From Sphingomonas mollis (GTDB lineage Bacteria > Pseudomonadota > Alphaproteobacteria > Sphingomonadales > Sphingomonadaceae), in the NCBI RefSeq assembly GCF_016427505.1, contig NZ_JAELXS010000006.1, forward strand, positions 62,001 through 126,000: DNA of 64,000 nucleotides, read 5' to 3'. This document shows positions 34,331 to 43,543 of the stretch, piece by piece. The notes under the pieces are model-generated. The model ran no database searches. It was not told where the DNA came from and worked only from the letters and a program-made list of their open reading frames with translations. A program made the position numbers and the translations under genes. Position 1 is the first letter of the stretch. Every line of letters begins with the position of its first letter.

Positions 34331-34616
34331 GTTCTTTCCGCGGGCGGGATGGCGGCTTCATGCAGTGCCGCCCAGTCGCTTCTCGCCAGCGCCTCTTTCT
34401 TGGCGCGGACCAACCCTTGATTTGTGCCTCTGCTGTCAGCGCTTCATAACGACTGTCGAAATCCTGCGACCACATCAACACAACCGGCCGCCGCTTCTGC
34501 GTATATCCCGCGACCTGACCGGTTTGATGCTGGCCGACGCGGCGTTCCAGATCGTCGGTGTGACCCGTGTAATAACTGCCGTCGGCAAAGCGGAGGATAT
34601 AGGCCCAGAACGTCAT
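34299..34616 (-). pseudogene. GIY-YIG nuclease family gene, frameshifted
   Basis: The N-terminal 70 residues are a normal UvrC-like single-domain GIY-YIG protein: MTFWAYILRFADGSYYTGHTDDLERR with the YTGHT variant of the motif, then RRPVVLMW and AQIKGWS. The family continues with RAKKEAL, but here the frame changes at about 34402: the expected tail (RAKKEALARSDWAALHEAA) is present only in the next frame, consistent with loss of one C after TGG TCC. The shifted frame is read instead as APRKRRW and ends in repeat-derived residues (KEPFDFAQGERK). The correct frame has no stop and would run into trmJ. It is probably inactive, though a shortened domain could still fold. Confidence 0.75.
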
Positions 34617-34625
34617 CGTTCGGCT

Positions 34626-34677
34626 CTATCCCTCGATACGCCGTCTCGACAAGCTCGACGGCTACTCGGGACGAACG
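34626..34677. repeat. Single-arm intergenic repeat, family 6
   Basis: CCCTCGATACGCCGTCTCG, then ACAAGCTCGACGGC and TACTCGGGACGAACGG. The final ACGAACGG matches the end of the family-5 arm. CGCCGTC / GACGGC forms a short hairpin here. No matching opposite arm is nearby. It sits between the GIY-YIG gene start and the nrdR 3' end. Confidence 0.45.
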
Positions 34678-34740
34678 GAGTGGGGAAGGGTAGGAGCGCA
34701 TGAGGGCCACTTGATTGCCCTTTGGACGAAAGGTTTGGCC

Positions 34741-35202
34741 CTAACCCCGCCCGGCCTCTTCAACCTGCCCGGCGAACGCCTCGAAATCCCGTGCCTCGCT
34801 GAAGTCGCGGTACACGCTGGCGAAGCGGATATAGGCAACCGAGTCGAGCGCCTTCAGGCCATCCATCACCATCTCGCCGATCCGGGCGGAGGTGACTTCG
34901 CTGTCGCCGAGCGTTTCCAGTCGGCGCTGGATGCCGGACACCAGTTTCTCGATCCGCGCCGGTTCGATCGGCCGCTTGCGGGCGGCGATCGAGACCGAGC
35001 GCATCAGTTTCTCGCGGTCGAACGGCTCGCGCCGGTCCTCGCTCTTCAACACGGTCAGTTCGCGCAGCTGGATGCGTTCGAACGTGGTGAACCGCGCTGC
35101 GCACCCCTCGCACTGCCGCCGACGCCGGATCGCCGCCCCGTCTTCGGTGGGGCGGCTGTCCTTTACCTGGCTGTCTTCATGGCCGCAAAAGGGGCAGCGC
35201 AT
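34741..35202 (-). CDS. nrdR: Transcriptional repressor NrdR
   Basis: A 153-residue NrdR, which represses ribonucleotide reductase genes in response to ATP/dATP bound to its ATP-cone. The zinc ribbon cysteines are Cys3, Cys6, Cys31 and Cys34. The ATP-cone domain runs from about residue 48 ([18 protein letters not shown]) to the [13 protein letters not shown] motif near residue 131. Full length. It follows glyA and a 57-codon gene on the same strand, so the three may share a transcript, a neighbourhood common in alphaproteobacteria. Confidence 0.95.
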   Translation of the reverse strand: MRCPFCGHEDSQVKDSRPTEDGAAIRRRRQCEGCAARFTTFERIQLRELTVLKSEDRREPFDREKLMRSVSIAARKRPIEPARIEKLVSGIQRRLETLGDSEVTSARIGEMVMDGLKALDSVAYIRFASVYRDFSEARDFEAFAGQVEEAGRG

Positions 35203-35209
35203 TCAGCGG

Positions 35210-35383
35210 TCAGCCCTTGCGCTTGGCATAGGCCACGCCGGCTCCGACGATCGCGCCCAGCACCGGGCCGACGACGGGCAGCGGGATCGCGAGCACCGCG
35301 CCGATCGCGCTGTACTTCGCCATCTTCTTGCCGAGACCCGGCGTGTTCTTCACTTCGGTCTGGATTTCGTCGATCTTCGACAT
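35210..35383 (-). CDS. Small membrane-associated hypothetical protein
   Basis: A 57-residue protein: a charged, helical start (MSKIDEIQTEVKNTPGLGKK) followed by a glycine-rich hydrophobic hairpin (YSAIGAVLAIPLPVVGPVLG, then AIVGAGVAYAKRKG). It looks like a short integral membrane protein with a re-entrant or two-helix segment. ATG at 35383 is supported by AAGGATAAGCACC upstream. It lies between glyA (6 bases away) and nrdR (8 bases away) and is surely cotranscribed with them. Function unknown. Confidence 0.75.
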   Translation of the reverse strand: MSKIDEIQTEVKNTPGLGKKMAKYSAIGAVLAIPLPVVGPVLGAIVGAGVAYAKRKG

Positions 35384-35388
35384 GGTGC

Positions 35389-36714
35389 TTATCCTTGGTA
35401 GATGGGGAAGCGTGCGCACAGCGTGCGTACCCGCGCCCTAACGTCCGCCTCGACCTCCGGGTCCCCGTGCTCGCCTTTCTTGGCGAGACCGTCGAGCACG
35501 TCGGCGACCATGTGACCGATCTCGCGGAACTCGGCGGGGCCGAAGCCGCGCGTCGTGCCGGCGGGGCTGCCGACGCGGATGCCGCTGGTCTTCACCGGCG
35601 GCAGCGGATCGTTGGGGATGCCGTTCTTGTTGCAGGTGATGCCGGCGCGCTCCAGCGCCTCGTCCGCGTCGCGGCCGGTGATGCCGAGCGGGCGCAGATC
35701 GATCAGCGCCAGATGCGTGTCGGTGCCGCCGGCGATGACGTCGGCGCCACGTTCCTTCAGCGTGGCGGCCAGCACCTTGGCGTTCTCGACCACGGCGGCG
35801 ATGTAGCTCTTGAAATCGGGGCGCAGCGCCTCGCCGAAGGCAACCGCCTTGGCGGCGATGACGTGCATCAGCGGGCCGCCCTGAAGCCCGGGGAACACCG
35901 CCGAGTTGATCTTTTTCGCGATCGCCTCGTCATTGGTCATCACCATGCCGCCGCGGGGGCCGCGCAGCGTCTTGTGCGTGGTGGTGGTCACGACGTGCGC
36001 GTGGCCGAACGGCGTGGGGTGCAGGCCGGCGGCGACGATGCCGGCGAAGTGCGCCATGTCGACCATGAAATACGCACCGACCTTGTCCGCGATCGCGCGG
36101 AACTTGGCGAAATCGATCGTGCGCGGATAGGCGGAGCCGCCGGCGATGATGAGTTTCGGCTGATGCTCGACCGCGAGGCGTTCGACCTCGGCGTAATCGA
36201 TCAGGTGGGTGTCGGCATCGACGCCGTACTGGATCGCGTTGAACCACTTGCCCGACATCGCGGCGCGGGCGCCGTGGGTCAGGTGGCCACCCGCGTCGAG
36301 GCTCATGCCCAGGATCGTCTCGCCCGGCTTCACCAGCGCCAGCATCACCGCGCCGTTGGCCTGCGCGCCCGAATGCGGCTGCACGTTGACGAAGCCGCAG
36401 CCGAAGATCTGCTTCGCACGGTCGATCGCCAGCTGCTCGACTTCGTCGGACGGCGCGCAACCCTGATAATAGCGCTTGCCGGGATAGCCCTCGGCATATT
36501 TGTTCGTGAAGACCGAGCCCTGCGCCTCCAGCACCGCTTTCGACACGATGTTCTCCGACGCGATCAGTTCGATCTGCGTCTGCTCGCGTTCCAGTTCATG
36601 CGCGATGCCGGCGAAGATCGCAGCGTCGGCATCGGCCAGGCCGCGGGTGAAGAAACCATCCGGCTGGACGCCTGAAATATCCCGGGGCGAAATGTCTTGG
36701 GGCTGGGTGCTCAT
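35389..36714 (-). CDS. glyA: Serine hydroxymethyltransferase
   Basis: A 441-residue PLP enzyme that interconverts serine and glycine and loads tetrahydrofolate with one-carbon units. Typical stretches are [50 protein letters not shown] and [16 protein letters not shown], in which Lys248 binds PLP. The chain is slightly longer than E. coli GlyA (417) because of an N-terminal extension of about 20 residues. The ATG overlaps the rpiB stop by four bases (ATGA), giving an rpiB-glyA-57 aa-nrdR transcript. Confidence 0.96.
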   Translation of the reverse strand: MSTQPQDISPRDISGVQPDGFFTRGLADADAAIFAGIAHELEREQTQIELIASENIVSKAVLEAQGSVFTNKYAEGYPGKRYYQGCAPSDEVEQLAIDRAKQIFGCGFVNVQPHSGAQANGAVMLALVKPGETILGMSLDAGGHLTHGARAAMSGKWFNAIQYGVDADTHLIDYAEVERLAVEHQPKLIIAGGSAYPRTIDFAKFRAIADKVGAYFMVDMAHFAGIVAAGLHPTPFGHAHVVTTTTHKTLRGPRGGMVMTNDEAIAKKINSAVFPGLQGGPLMHVIAAKAVAFGEALRPDFKSYIAAVVENAKVLAATLKERGADVIAGGTDTHLALIDLRPLGITGRDADEALERAGITCNKNGIPNDPLPPVKTSGIRVGSPAGTTRGFGPAEFREIGHMVADVLDGLAKKGEHGDPEVEADVRARVRTLCARFPIYQG

Positions 36715-37151
36715 GCGGCGAACTCCTTCGATAGCTTGTCGACGCGGTGTTGATGACGGCCGCCTTCGAATTCGGCGGACAGGAAAGCGGTGATGCAGGC
36801 CTTCGCCATGTCGTCGCCGATCAGGCGGGCGCCCATCGCGATGGCGTTGGCATCATTATGGTGACGCGCGAGCTGGGCCGACAGGGGTTCGGACACCAAT
36901 GCGCAGCGGCAGGCGGGGTGGCGATTGGCGGCGATCGAGATGCCGACCCCCGATCCGCACAGCGCGATGCCGCGTTCGGCGCGACCATCGGCCAGCGCCT
37001 CGGCCAGGGCATGGCCGTAATCCGGGTAATCGACGCGCGCGTCGCCATGCGTGCCGAGATCGATGACCTCATGGCCGACCTCTGCGAGCCAGGCGGCCAG
37101 CGTCGTCTTCAGCGACACGGCGGCATGATCGGAGGCGATGGCGATGCGCAT
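36711..37151 (-). CDS. rpiB: Ribose 5-phosphate isomerase B
   Basis: A 146-residue RpiB/LacAB-type sugar phosphate isomerase, converting ribulose 5-phosphate and ribose 5-phosphate. The start [15 protein letters not shown] is the family hallmark, with Asp8 and His9 of the site. [17 protein letters not shown] contains the catalytic Cys. The ATG is chosen over longer ORF starts because the extension has no family similarity. It overlaps glyA by four bases. The order rpiB-glyA-nrdR is a conserved alphaproteobacterial arrangement. Confidence 0.93.
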   Translation of the reverse strand: MRIAIASDHAAVSLKTTLAAWLAEVGHEVIDLGTHGDARVDYPDYGHALAEALADGRAERGIALCGSGVGISIAANRHPACRCALVSEPLSAQLARHHNDANAIAMGARLIGDDMAKACITAFLSAEFEGGRHQHRVDKLSKEFAA

Positions 37152-37208
37152 GGGCGATCCCTGCTGACGGTGAAGCGGATGGATGCCAGCGCCCTTACCG
37201 ACAGACGC

Positions 37209-37238
37209 GGAAAATGGCCACAGCGTTGTCGCCGTCAT
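37209..37238 (+). promoter_or_regulatory. Possible ECF-type autoregulatory promoter
   Basis: GGAAAA (37209-37214) and CGTCAT (37233-37238) are separated by 18 bases, resembling a GGAAC-type -35 and a CGTC-type -10 element. They lie about 40 bases ahead of the sigma factor gene, which is where an autoregulated ECF promoter would be expected. The -35 match is incomplete. Confidence 0.3.
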
Positions 37239-37278
37239 TCGGTCTTGTCGTCCGTACCGCAGCCGCTAGTCTGCCCGG

Positions 37279-37848
37279 ATGCAACGCATCGCCACCGACG
37301 ACGCCCGCGCCCATCTGGCCAGCGTGCTGATCGCCACCGGAAGCGAGGATCGTGCCGCCTTCCGCGAACTGTATCGACTGACCTCCGCGAAGCTTTTCGG
37401 GATCGCCCTGCGTATCTGTGGCGATCGACAGGCTGCGGAGGACGTGTTGCACGACGTCTACCTTATCATCTGGCGCCGGGCGGGCGCGTGGGAACCGGGA
37501 CGGGCGAGCCCGATCACGTGGCTGGCGACGATCGCCCGCAACCGCGCGATCGACTGGCAACGGTCGCAGCGCGTCCGCCGCGCCGCCCCGATCGAGGACG
37601 CGCCCGACATCGCCGATTCCGCGCCCGATGCCGAGGCGATGCTGATGGCGTCGGACGGATCGCATACGCTGCAGGATTGCCTGCGCGAACTGGAGGGACG
37701 CCAGAGCGAGGCGATCCGCACCGCGTTTTTCGATGGCGTCACCTATGCCGAGCTGGCGGAGCGCCGGGGCGTGCCGCTGGGGACCGCCAAAAGCTGGATT
37801 CGTCGTGGCCTTGCCCGCCTGAAGGAGTGCCTCGACCGTGCCGCCTGA
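37279..37848 (+). CDS. ECF-type RNA polymerase sigma factor
   Basis: A 189-residue group 4 sigma factor with the sigma2 domain (FRELYRLTSAKLFGIALRIC, then AEDVLHDVYLIIWRRAGAWEP, the region 2.1-2.4 helices) and the sigma4 helix-turn-helix (TYAELAERRGVPLGTAKSWIRRGLARL). It resembles the SigK-like ECF group. The ATG follows a short leader. It overlaps the anti-sigma gene by 11 bases, so the two are co-translated. The stimulus is unknown. Confidence 0.93.
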   Translation: MQRIATDDARAHLASVLIATGSEDRAAFRELYRLTSAKLFGIALRICGDRQAAEDVLHDVYLIIWRRAGAWEPGRASPITWLATIARNRAIDWQRSQRVRRAAPIEDAPDIADSAPDAEAMLMASDGSHTLQDCLRELEGRQSEAIRTAFFDGVTYAELAERRGVPLGTAKSWIRRGLARLKECLDRAA

Positions 37849-38557
37849 ACCGCTGAGCCCCGACGACGAACCGGACGTGGCGGCGGGCGAACTGGCGCTG
37901 GGATTTTTGGATGGCGAGGAACGCGCCGTCGCGCTTCGCCGGATGCTGGCCGAGCCGGGTTTCGCCGCCGATGTCGAACGCTGGCGGATGTATCTGTCGC
38001 AACTGTTCGACCTGTGGCCCGAAGCGCAGCCGCCGGAGGATCTGATCGACCGGATCGATGCCAGTCTGGGCGGCGTCGCGCCCGCCCGGCGCGGACGGCC
38101 GTTCCCGTGGCCGCTGCTGGCGATCGTCAGCACGGCGCTGGCCGCGTGCCTGTTACTGGTCGTTGCATTGCGGCCGGGTGGGCCACCGCCGGGTGGCGCA
38201 CCGATGGGGCCGCCGCCGATCACTGCCTCCGCGCCGATCCTCGTCGCGGCGCTGGGCGACGCGAAAGCGCCGGTCGCCGCCGCGTTCGATCCGACGGACG
38301 GCAGCATCCGCGTGACCGCCGCGCCCGATGCGCCGGCCACGCGCGTCGCGCAGCTCTGGGTGATCGGCGGCGATGGCGTGCCGTATCCGCTGGGGTTGCT
38401 GGCGCGTGATGCGACGTTGCTGGTCGTGCCGGCGGCCGACCGCGCGCGGATCGCGGCGGGGGCGACGCTGGCCATCTCGATCGAGCCGGAGGGCGGATCG
38501 CCGACCGGCAAGCCGACCGGGCCGGTGGTGGCGACCGGCGCGCTGGCGGCGGTGTGA
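37838..38557 (+). CDS. Anti-sigma factor, RskA-like
   Basis: A 239-residue single-pass membrane anti-sigma factor. A cytoplasmic N-terminal sigma-binding helix region (residues 1-85, with ELALGFLDGEERAVALRRML) precedes a transmembrane helix at about 92-107 (LLAIVSTALAACLLLVV), and the periplasmic RskA-type C-domain follows (TRVAQLWVIGGDGVPYPLGL to the end). No zinc-binding HxxxCxxC motif is present, so it is the non-ZAS kind. The GTG start overlaps the sigma gene by 11 bases, and its stop overlaps the next start. Confidence 0.9.
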   Translation: MPPEPLSPDDEPDVAAGELALGFLDGEERAVALRRMLAEPGFAADVERWRMYLSQLFDLWPEAQPPEDLIDRIDASLGGVAPARRGRPFPWPLLAIVSTALAACLLLVVALRPGGPPPGGAPMGPPPITASAPILVAALGDAKAPVAAAFDPTDGSIRVTAAPDAPATRVAQLWVIGGDGVPYPLGLLARDATLLVVPAADRARIAAGATLAISIEPEGGSPTGKPTGPVVATGALAAV

Positions 38558-38991
38558 ACGGGTCGATCGACCGCACCACCCGGCTGCTGGGGTTCGCCGG
38601 GTTACTGCCACAGGCGGCGCTGCTCGTGGGGCTAGCGACCGGGCATGACGGGCTGGGCGTGCTGCACGGCATGGCGTTCGTCTATGCCGCGCTGATCTTC
38701 AGCTTTCTCGGTGGCATCTGGTGGGGATGGGCGGTGCGCCGGTCTAGCGGGCAAGGGGCGCTGGCGGGGCTGGCGGTGGCGCCGACGCTGGTGACGATAT
38801 TGCTGGTCGGCGTGGCGCTGCATGGGTCGCTGCGCTGGGCGCTCGTCGGCCTCGGCAGTGGTTTGCTGCTGACGCTGCTGGTGGATCGCCATCTGGTTGC
38901 GACGGGTGAGGCGCCGACGGGATGGATGGGCCTGCGCGTGCCGTTGTCGGTAGGGTTGGGGGTGCTGACCATCCTGACGGGGGTGGTGTGA
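38554..38991 (+). CDS. DUF3429 family membrane protein
   Basis: A 145-residue protein with four hydrophobic helices (roughly residues 10-28, 38-58, 70-88, 95-112 and a terminal one near 128-145) and the DUF3429-type FLGGIWWGWA motif in the second. The role of the family is unknown. Its GTG start overlaps the anti-sigma stop by four bases, so it may belong to the sigma-factor operon and its envelope-stress response. Confidence 0.85.
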   Translation: MNGSIDRTTRLLGFAGLLPQAALLVGLATGHDGLGVLHGMAFVYAALIFSFLGGIWWGWAVRRSSGQGALAGLAVAPTLVTILLVGVALHGSLRWALVGLGSGLLLTLLVDRHLVATGEAPTGWMGLRVPLSVGLGVLTILTGVV

Positions 38992-39022
38992 CGGGCTGGC
39001 GGCGATCTGTTATGGTCGGGGC

Positions 39023-39589
39023 ATGAACCGGCCTGCGACGACCCTTTCGGCGACCCCGTTCGATACGTCGTTCACCGCGCGCTTCACGACCGCCGAGTTT
39101 CTCCGGATGATGGAGTCCGGGGCGTTCGACGACATGAAGATGGAACTGGTTCAGGGGGAATTGGAGCGGATGAATCCGCCACACAATGCGCATGCCGGCC
39201 GTCAGGCGAGGATCGTGATCCGGCTGGCGAAGGTCGTGTCGGAGGAATTGATTCGGGGAGAGGTCGGCCTCGACCTGGGTGATGATACGGTGATGGCATG
39301 CGATGCCGCCATTCTCGATCGCCCGGTCGGCGATATCGGTCTGTTACACGCGGACGATGTCGCACTGGTGATCGAGATTGCCGAATCGACGATCGTGCGC
39401 GATCTGGGTCTGAAGCGACTGGCCTATGCACGGGCGGGGATCGCCGCTTACTGGGTGATCGATGGCGAGCGATCGGTCGTCCATGTCTTCGGCGAACCCG
39501 TGGCTGGCGATTATGCGCTGGTCGGCACGATCCGCTTCGGCGAGCCGATCGCCGTTCCCGGCACGGACGCCACGATCGTCATCGACTGA
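39023..39589 (+). CDS. Uma2 family (DUF820) endonuclease-like protein
   Basis: A 188-residue PD-(D/E)xK-fold protein. The core reads MELVQGELERMNPPHNAH, GLDLGDDTVMACDAAILD (the catalytic-type Asp), and ALVIEIAESTIVRDLGLKRLAYARAGIAAYWVID, which carries the ExE-type motif. The fold is that of restriction-like nucleases, but the cellular role of Uma2 proteins is unknown. It stands alone; no neighbouring restriction or toxin gene is visible. The ATG is 8 bases after GGTCGGGG. Confidence 0.85.
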   Translation: MNRPATTLSATPFDTSFTARFTTAEFLRMMESGAFDDMKMELVQGELERMNPPHNAHAGRQARIVIRLAKVVSEELIRGEVGLDLGDDTVMACDAAILDRPVGDIGLLHADDVALVIEIAESTIVRDLGLKRLAYARAGIAAYWVIDGERSVVHVFGEPVAGDYALVGTIRFGEPIAVPGTDATIVID

Positions 39590-39609
39590 CCGTCGCGCCC
39601 GGCCGGCGT

Positions 39610-40851
39610 TCACGCCGCCTTGCGCAGTTCCAGCCGGCTCCAGATTTCCACCAGCGCGCCGGTCAGGTCGCGCATCATCGTCTCGCTGTGGGCGGGGCCG
39701 GGGGTGAAGCGCAGGCGCTCGGTGCCGCGCGGTACGGTGGGGTAGTTGATCGGCTGAACGTAGACGCCGTATTCGGCGAGCAGGATGTCGCTGATCTTCT
39801 TCGCCTTCACCGGATCGCCGACCATCACCGGCACGATATGCGTTTCGCCGACCATCACCGGCAGGCCGGCATCCGCCAGCATGGTTTTCAGCATCGCCGC
39901 CGCCGCCTGCTGCCCCTCGCGTTCCGCCGTCGAGGATTTCAGGTGGCGCACGCTGGCCAGCACGCCCGCGACCAGCACGGGCGACAGGCTGGTGGTGAAG
40001 ATGAAGCCGGGCGCATAGCTGCGGATGACGTCGATGATCGTGCGGCTGGCGGCGATATAGCCGCCCATGACGCCGAACGCCTTGCCCAGCGTCCCCTCGA
40101 TGATCGTCAGCCGCTCGGCCACCTCGTCGCGTTCGGAGATGCCGCCGCCGCGCGGGCCGTACATGCCGACCGCGTGGACTTCGTCGCAATAGGTCAGCGC
40201 GTTGTACCGGTCGGCGAGGTCGCAGATCGCGGCGATCGGGGCGACATCGCCCTCCATCGAATACACGCTCTCGAACGCGATCAGCTTGGGCACCGACGGG
40301 TCTTCGGCCGCCAGCAATTCTTCCAAATGGGCCAGATCGTTGTGGCGGAAGATGCGCTTCTCGCAGCCCGAATTGCGGATACCCGCGATCATCGATGCGT
40401 GGTTCAGCTCGTCGGAAAAGATCACGCAGCCGGGCAGGATCTTGGCCATCGTCGCCAGCGTCGCCTCGTTCGAGACATAGCCGCTGGTGAACAGCAGCGC
40501 CGCTTCCTTGCCGTGCAGGTCGGCGAGTTCGCCTTCCAGATCGACATGATAATGCGTGTTGCCGCCGATGTTGCGCGTGCCGCCGCTGCCGGCGCCGACA
40601 TCGTGCAACGCCTCTTCCATCGCGGCGATCACCTTGGGATGCTGGCCCATGGCGAGATAGTCGTTGGAGCACCAGACGGTGATCGGCTTCGGCCCGTTAT
40701 GCCCGGCAAAGCAACGCGCATTGGGGAACGCGCCCTTGTTGCGCAGAATGTCGATGAAGACGCGGTAGCGCCCCTCGGCATGAAGGCGATCGATCGCCTG
40801 GGTGAACACGCGCGAGTAATCCACGCGCACATCGGTGCCGTCGCTGCTCAT
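39610..40851 (-). CDS. hemA: 5-aminolevulinate synthase
   Basis: A 413-residue PLP enzyme that condenses glycine and succinyl-CoA to ALA (Shemin pathway), the first step of tetrapyrrole synthesis in alphaproteobacteria. Family stretches are [38 protein letters not shown] and [18 protein letters not shown]; Lys257 in [15 protein letters not shown] binds PLP. Full length, monocistronic. Presence of this gene fits an alphaproteobacterium using the C4 route. Confidence 0.96.
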   Translation of the reverse strand: MSSDGTDVRVDYSRVFTQAIDRLHAEGRYRVFIDILRNKGAFPNARCFAGHNGPKPITVWCSNDYLAMGQHPKVIAAMEEALHDVGAGSGGTRNIGGNTHYHVDLEGELADLHGKEAALLFTSGYVSNEATLATMAKILPGCVIFSDELNHASMIAGIRNSGCEKRIFRHNDLAHLEELLAAEDPSVPKLIAFESVYSMEGDVAPIAAICDLADRYNALTYCDEVHAVGMYGPRGGGISERDEVAERLTIIEGTLGKAFGVMGGYIAASRTIIDVIRSYAPGFIFTTSLSPVLVAGVLASVRHLKSSTAEREGQQAAAAMLKTMLADAGLPVMVGETHIVPVMVGDPVKAKKISDILLAEYGVYVQPINYPTVPRGTERLRFTPGPAHSETMMRDLTGALVEIWSRLELRKAA

Positions 40852-40948
40852 GGGCTGCCCATGTAATGGCGTCCCCCTCGCGAGGCCAGCGCATAAAAGC
40901 GGTGACTATGATCGACGGGGCGGACAAATTGTCCCGGCTTCCGTGGAT

Positions 40949-41746
40949 TTACAACGTTTCCAGTAGCGGAAAGCCGCGCGACGCCAGGGTGGCCGCGATC
41001 GCGCGGGTGCGATCATCGGCCCGCGTGAAGACCAGCGTGCCGGGCTGCGGCGTCGCCGGCCATGCCTGACCTTCCGTCAGATAGGCGATTCGTCGTGCGA
41101 TTCCCGGTCCGCCATCGACGAAGCGGACGCCCGGTGGCGCGACCGCGATCATATCGTCCTCGAGCAGCGGGAAATGCGTGCACGCGTTGACGATCACGTC
41201 GATTCGGTCGCCGCCGTCCTGCCCGAACAGTCCCTGCAACTCCGTGCCGATGCGATCGGGCGACGGCGGCTGGCCGGCCAGCGCCGCCTCGGCGATCTCG
41301 ACCAGCGCCGCCGATCCGTGGCGCAGGACGAGGCAATCGCCGGCGAAGCGCGCCGCCAGATCGTCGACATAGGGCTGGCGCACCGTTGCCTCGGTGCCCA
41401 GCACGCCGATCGCCCGCGTCGCACTCATCGCCGCCGCCGGTTTGATCGCCGGCACCGTGCCGACCACCGGCACGTCGAGCGCGGCGCGCACCGCGGGCAG
41501 GGCGATGGTGGAGGCGGTGTTGCACGCGATCACCACCAGTCGCGGGCGATAGCGTTCGACCAGCCGGCCGAGCAGCGCCGGCACGCGGGCGGCGATCTCC
41601 GCCTCGCTCTTCGTGCCATAGGGAAAGCCCGCCGAATCGGCGGCATAGACGATGCGGGCATGCGGCAGCAGCGCCAGTGTCGGCCCGACCACCGACAGGC
41701 CTCCGACACCGGAATCGAAGAACAGGATCGGGGCGTCGTCGATCAT
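40949..41746 (-). CDS. murI: Glutamate racemase
   Basis: A 265-residue racemase that supplies D-glutamate for peptidoglycan. The start FFDSGVGGLSVVGPTL carries the first acidic residue, and the catalytic cysteine pair is Cys75 (VIACNTAS) and Cys189 (VNACTHFPLL). The GTVPAIKPAA block is also typical. ATG at 41746 is chosen over one seven codons upstream on family length. The gene is divergent from plsY. Confidence 0.94.
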   Translation of the reverse strand: MIDDAPILFFDSGVGGLSVVGPTLALLPHARIVYAADSAGFPYGTKSEAEIAARVPALLGRLVERYRPRLVVIACNTASTIALPAVRAALDVPVVGTVPAIKPAAAMSATRAIGVLGTEATVRQPYVDDLAARFAGDCLVLRHGSAALVEIAEAALAGQPPSPDRIGTELQGLFGQDGGDRIDVIVNACTHFPLLEDDMIAVAPPGVRFVDGGPGIARRIAYLTEGQAWPATPQPGTLVFTRADDRTRAIAATLASRGFPLLETL

Positions 41747-41779
41747 GAATCCGCCTTTAGCCGGCACGATCCGATCGCG

Positions 41780-41813
41780 TCACCCCTTGAGGCCCTTGAG
41801 CGAAGTGAAGGGA
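41780..41813. repeat. Degenerate palindromic repeat arm
   Basis: CCCCTTGAGGCCCTTGAGCG followed by AAGTGAAGGG resembles a family-5 arm (CTGAGCGAAGTCGAAGG) with changes, and forms a short hairpin CCCTTGAGCGAAGTGAAGGG. It is upstream of murI on the side of plsY. Confidence 0.35.
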
Positions 41814-41868
41814 CAGGCGGTGGACAGGCCGTCGCCCGGCACGGTATAGCGGAACGAAGGGGGAAAAT

Positions 41869-42471
41869 TTGCACACTGATATCCTCTGGATCGCTCCGGC
41901 GTCGGCGTTGCTGATCGGTTACCTGCTGGGGTCGATCCCGTTCGGCGTGATTCTGACGCGCGTGGCCGGGGCCGGCGATCTGCGCCAGATCGGATCGGGC
42001 AATATCGGTGCGACCAACGTGCTGCGCACGGGCCGCAAGGGCCTGGCGGCGGCGACGTTGCTGCTCGACATGCTGAAGGGGCTGGCGGCGGTGCTGATCG
42101 TCGAGCGGCTGTTTCCGGGCGAAGGCGTGCTGGCGGCTGCGGGTGCGTTCATCGGCCATTGCTATCCCGTCTGGCTGCGCTTTCGCGGCGGCAAGGGGGT
42201 CGCGACGCTGATGGGCATCGTCGTCGGCCTCCATTGGCCGATCGGTGTCGTCTATGCGGTCGTGTGGCTTTCCTTGCTGGCGGGATTGCGGATTTCGGCG
42301 GTCGCCGGGATGGCGGCGGCGATCAGCGCGCCCGTCGCGGCGGCGCTGTGGGGACGATTCGATCTTGTCATGCTGCTGCTGGCGCTCGGTCTGCTGGTGA
42401 TCTGGAAACATGGCGACAATATCGAGCGGCTGCTGGCCGGCACCGAACCACGCATCGGCCGGCGTGACTGA
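41869..42471 (+). CDS. plsY: Glycerol-3-phosphate acyltransferase PlsY
   Basis: A 200-residue membrane acyltransferase (about five helices) that uses acyl-phosphate to make lysophosphatidic acid. Motif 1 is LLGSIPFGVILTR, motif 2 GSGNIGATNVLRTGRK and motif 3 GHCYPVWLRFRGGKGVAT. The start is TTG with GAAGGGGG upstream; no ATG or GTG lies at the right place. It overlaps dprA by 8 bases. Confidence 0.94.
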   Translation: MHTDILWIAPASALLIGYLLGSIPFGVILTRVAGAGDLRQIGSGNIGATNVLRTGRKGLAAATLLLDMLKGLAAVLIVERLFPGEGVLAAAGAFIGHCYPVWLRFRGGKGVATLMGIVVGLHWPIGVVYAVVWLSLLAGLRISAVAGMAAAISAPVAAALWGRFDLVMLLLALGLLVIWKHGDNIERLLAGTEPRIGRRD

Positions 42472-43543
42472 CACGATCACGGCGCGGCTGCGCCTGCTCA
42501 GGACCGGTGGCATCGGCCCGGTCGCCTATCGCCAGTTGCTCGCGCGATTCGGCGATGCCGGCCGGGCGCTGGAGGCGTTGCCGACGCTGGCCCGGCGCGG
42601 CGGCGGCATGGCACCGCCGCCGCCAGACGCGGCGGCCATCGATCGCGAGCGGGAGCAGGTCGCCCGACTCGGTGCGCGATATCTGTTTCATGACGATGCC
42701 GGGTATCCGCCGTTGCTCGCCGAGCTGGACAATGCGCCGCCGGTGTTGATCGTGCGCGGCGACCTGACGCTGGCGGCGCGGCCGTGCGTGGCGATCGTGG
42801 GCGCGCGCAATGCCTCTGCCGCCGCGTGCCGGTTCGCACGGCAACTGGCGCATGATCTGGTGGCGCAGGACACGACGGTGGTCTCTGGTCTGGCGCGCGG
42901 TATCGACACGGCGGCCCACGCCGGATCGCTGGCGGGCGGGACGATCGGGGTGATCGCCTGCGGCATCGACGTCGTCTTCCCGCCGGAAAACGCCGCCTTG
43001 CAGGAAGAGGTGGCGACGCGCGGTCTGTTGATTGCCGAACAGCCGCCGGGCACGGAGCCGCGCGCCCGCCATTTTCCTTATCGCAACCGCATCATCGCCG
43101 GACTGGCGCAGGGCACCGTGGTGGTGGAGGCGGCGCCGAAATCCGGATCGCTCATCACCGCGCGGCTGGCGGTGGAACTGGGCCGCGAGGTGATGGCGGT
43201 GCCGGGCAGCCCGATCGATCCGCGCGCGCAAGGATGCAACGGCCTGATCCGCGAAGGCGCGATCCTGATCCAGTCGGCCGCCGACGTGCTGGAACAGATC
43301 CGCCCGATCGATCCGCGCGCGGTGCGCTCCCCCGTCCATGGCTGGGGCGGGCCGCCGCCCGAGGATGCCGACGATGCCGCGCGTTCCGCCGTGTCGGCGT
43401 TGCTGGGCCCGGCGCCCGTGCCGGTCGACGAGGTGATCCGCCAGTCCGGCCGCCCGCCGGCGGTGGTGCAGACGGTGTTGCTGGAGCTGGAACTGGCCGG
43501 GCGACTGGAACGCCACGCTGGCGGGCGGGTAAGTCTCTGCTGA
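42464..43543 (+). CDS. dprA: DNA processing protein DprA
   Basis: A 359-residue DprA/Smf protein that loads RecA onto incoming single-stranded DNA. A helix-hairpin-like N-terminal part (RLLRTGGIGPVAYRQLLARF) leads to the Rossmann-like DprA core with CVAIVGARNASAAACRFA, VVSGLARGIDTAAHAGSL, HFPYRNRIIAGLAQGTVVVEAAPKSGSL and AVPGSPIDPRAQGCNGLI. A winged-helix C-terminal domain follows (SALLGPAPVPVDEVIRQSG). The GTG start is read within the last codons of plsY. It implies competence or recombination function; the topoisomerase I gene follows. Confidence 0.93.
   Translation: MTDTITARLRLLRTGGIGPVAYRQLLARFGDAGRALEALPTLARRGGGMAPPPPDAAAIDREREQVARLGARYLFHDDAGYPPLLAELDNAPPVLIVRGDLTLAARPCVAIVGARNASAAACRFARQLAHDLVAQDTTVVSGLARGIDTAAHAGSLAGGTIGVIACGIDVVFPPENAALQEEVATRGLLIAEQPPGTEPRARHFPYRNRIIAGLAQGTVVVEAAPKSGSLITARLAVELGREVMAVPGSPIDPRAQGCNGLIREGAILIQSAADVLEQIRPIDPRAVRSPVHGWGGPPPEDADDAARSAVSALLGPAPVPVDEVIRQSGRPPAVVQTVLLELELAGRLERHAGGRVSLC

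Noticed and set aside
35384..37151. A glycine riboswitch controlling glyA.
   Set aside because: glyA starts within the rpiB stop codon, so there is no leader space, and no riboswitch-like fold is seen upstream of rpiB.
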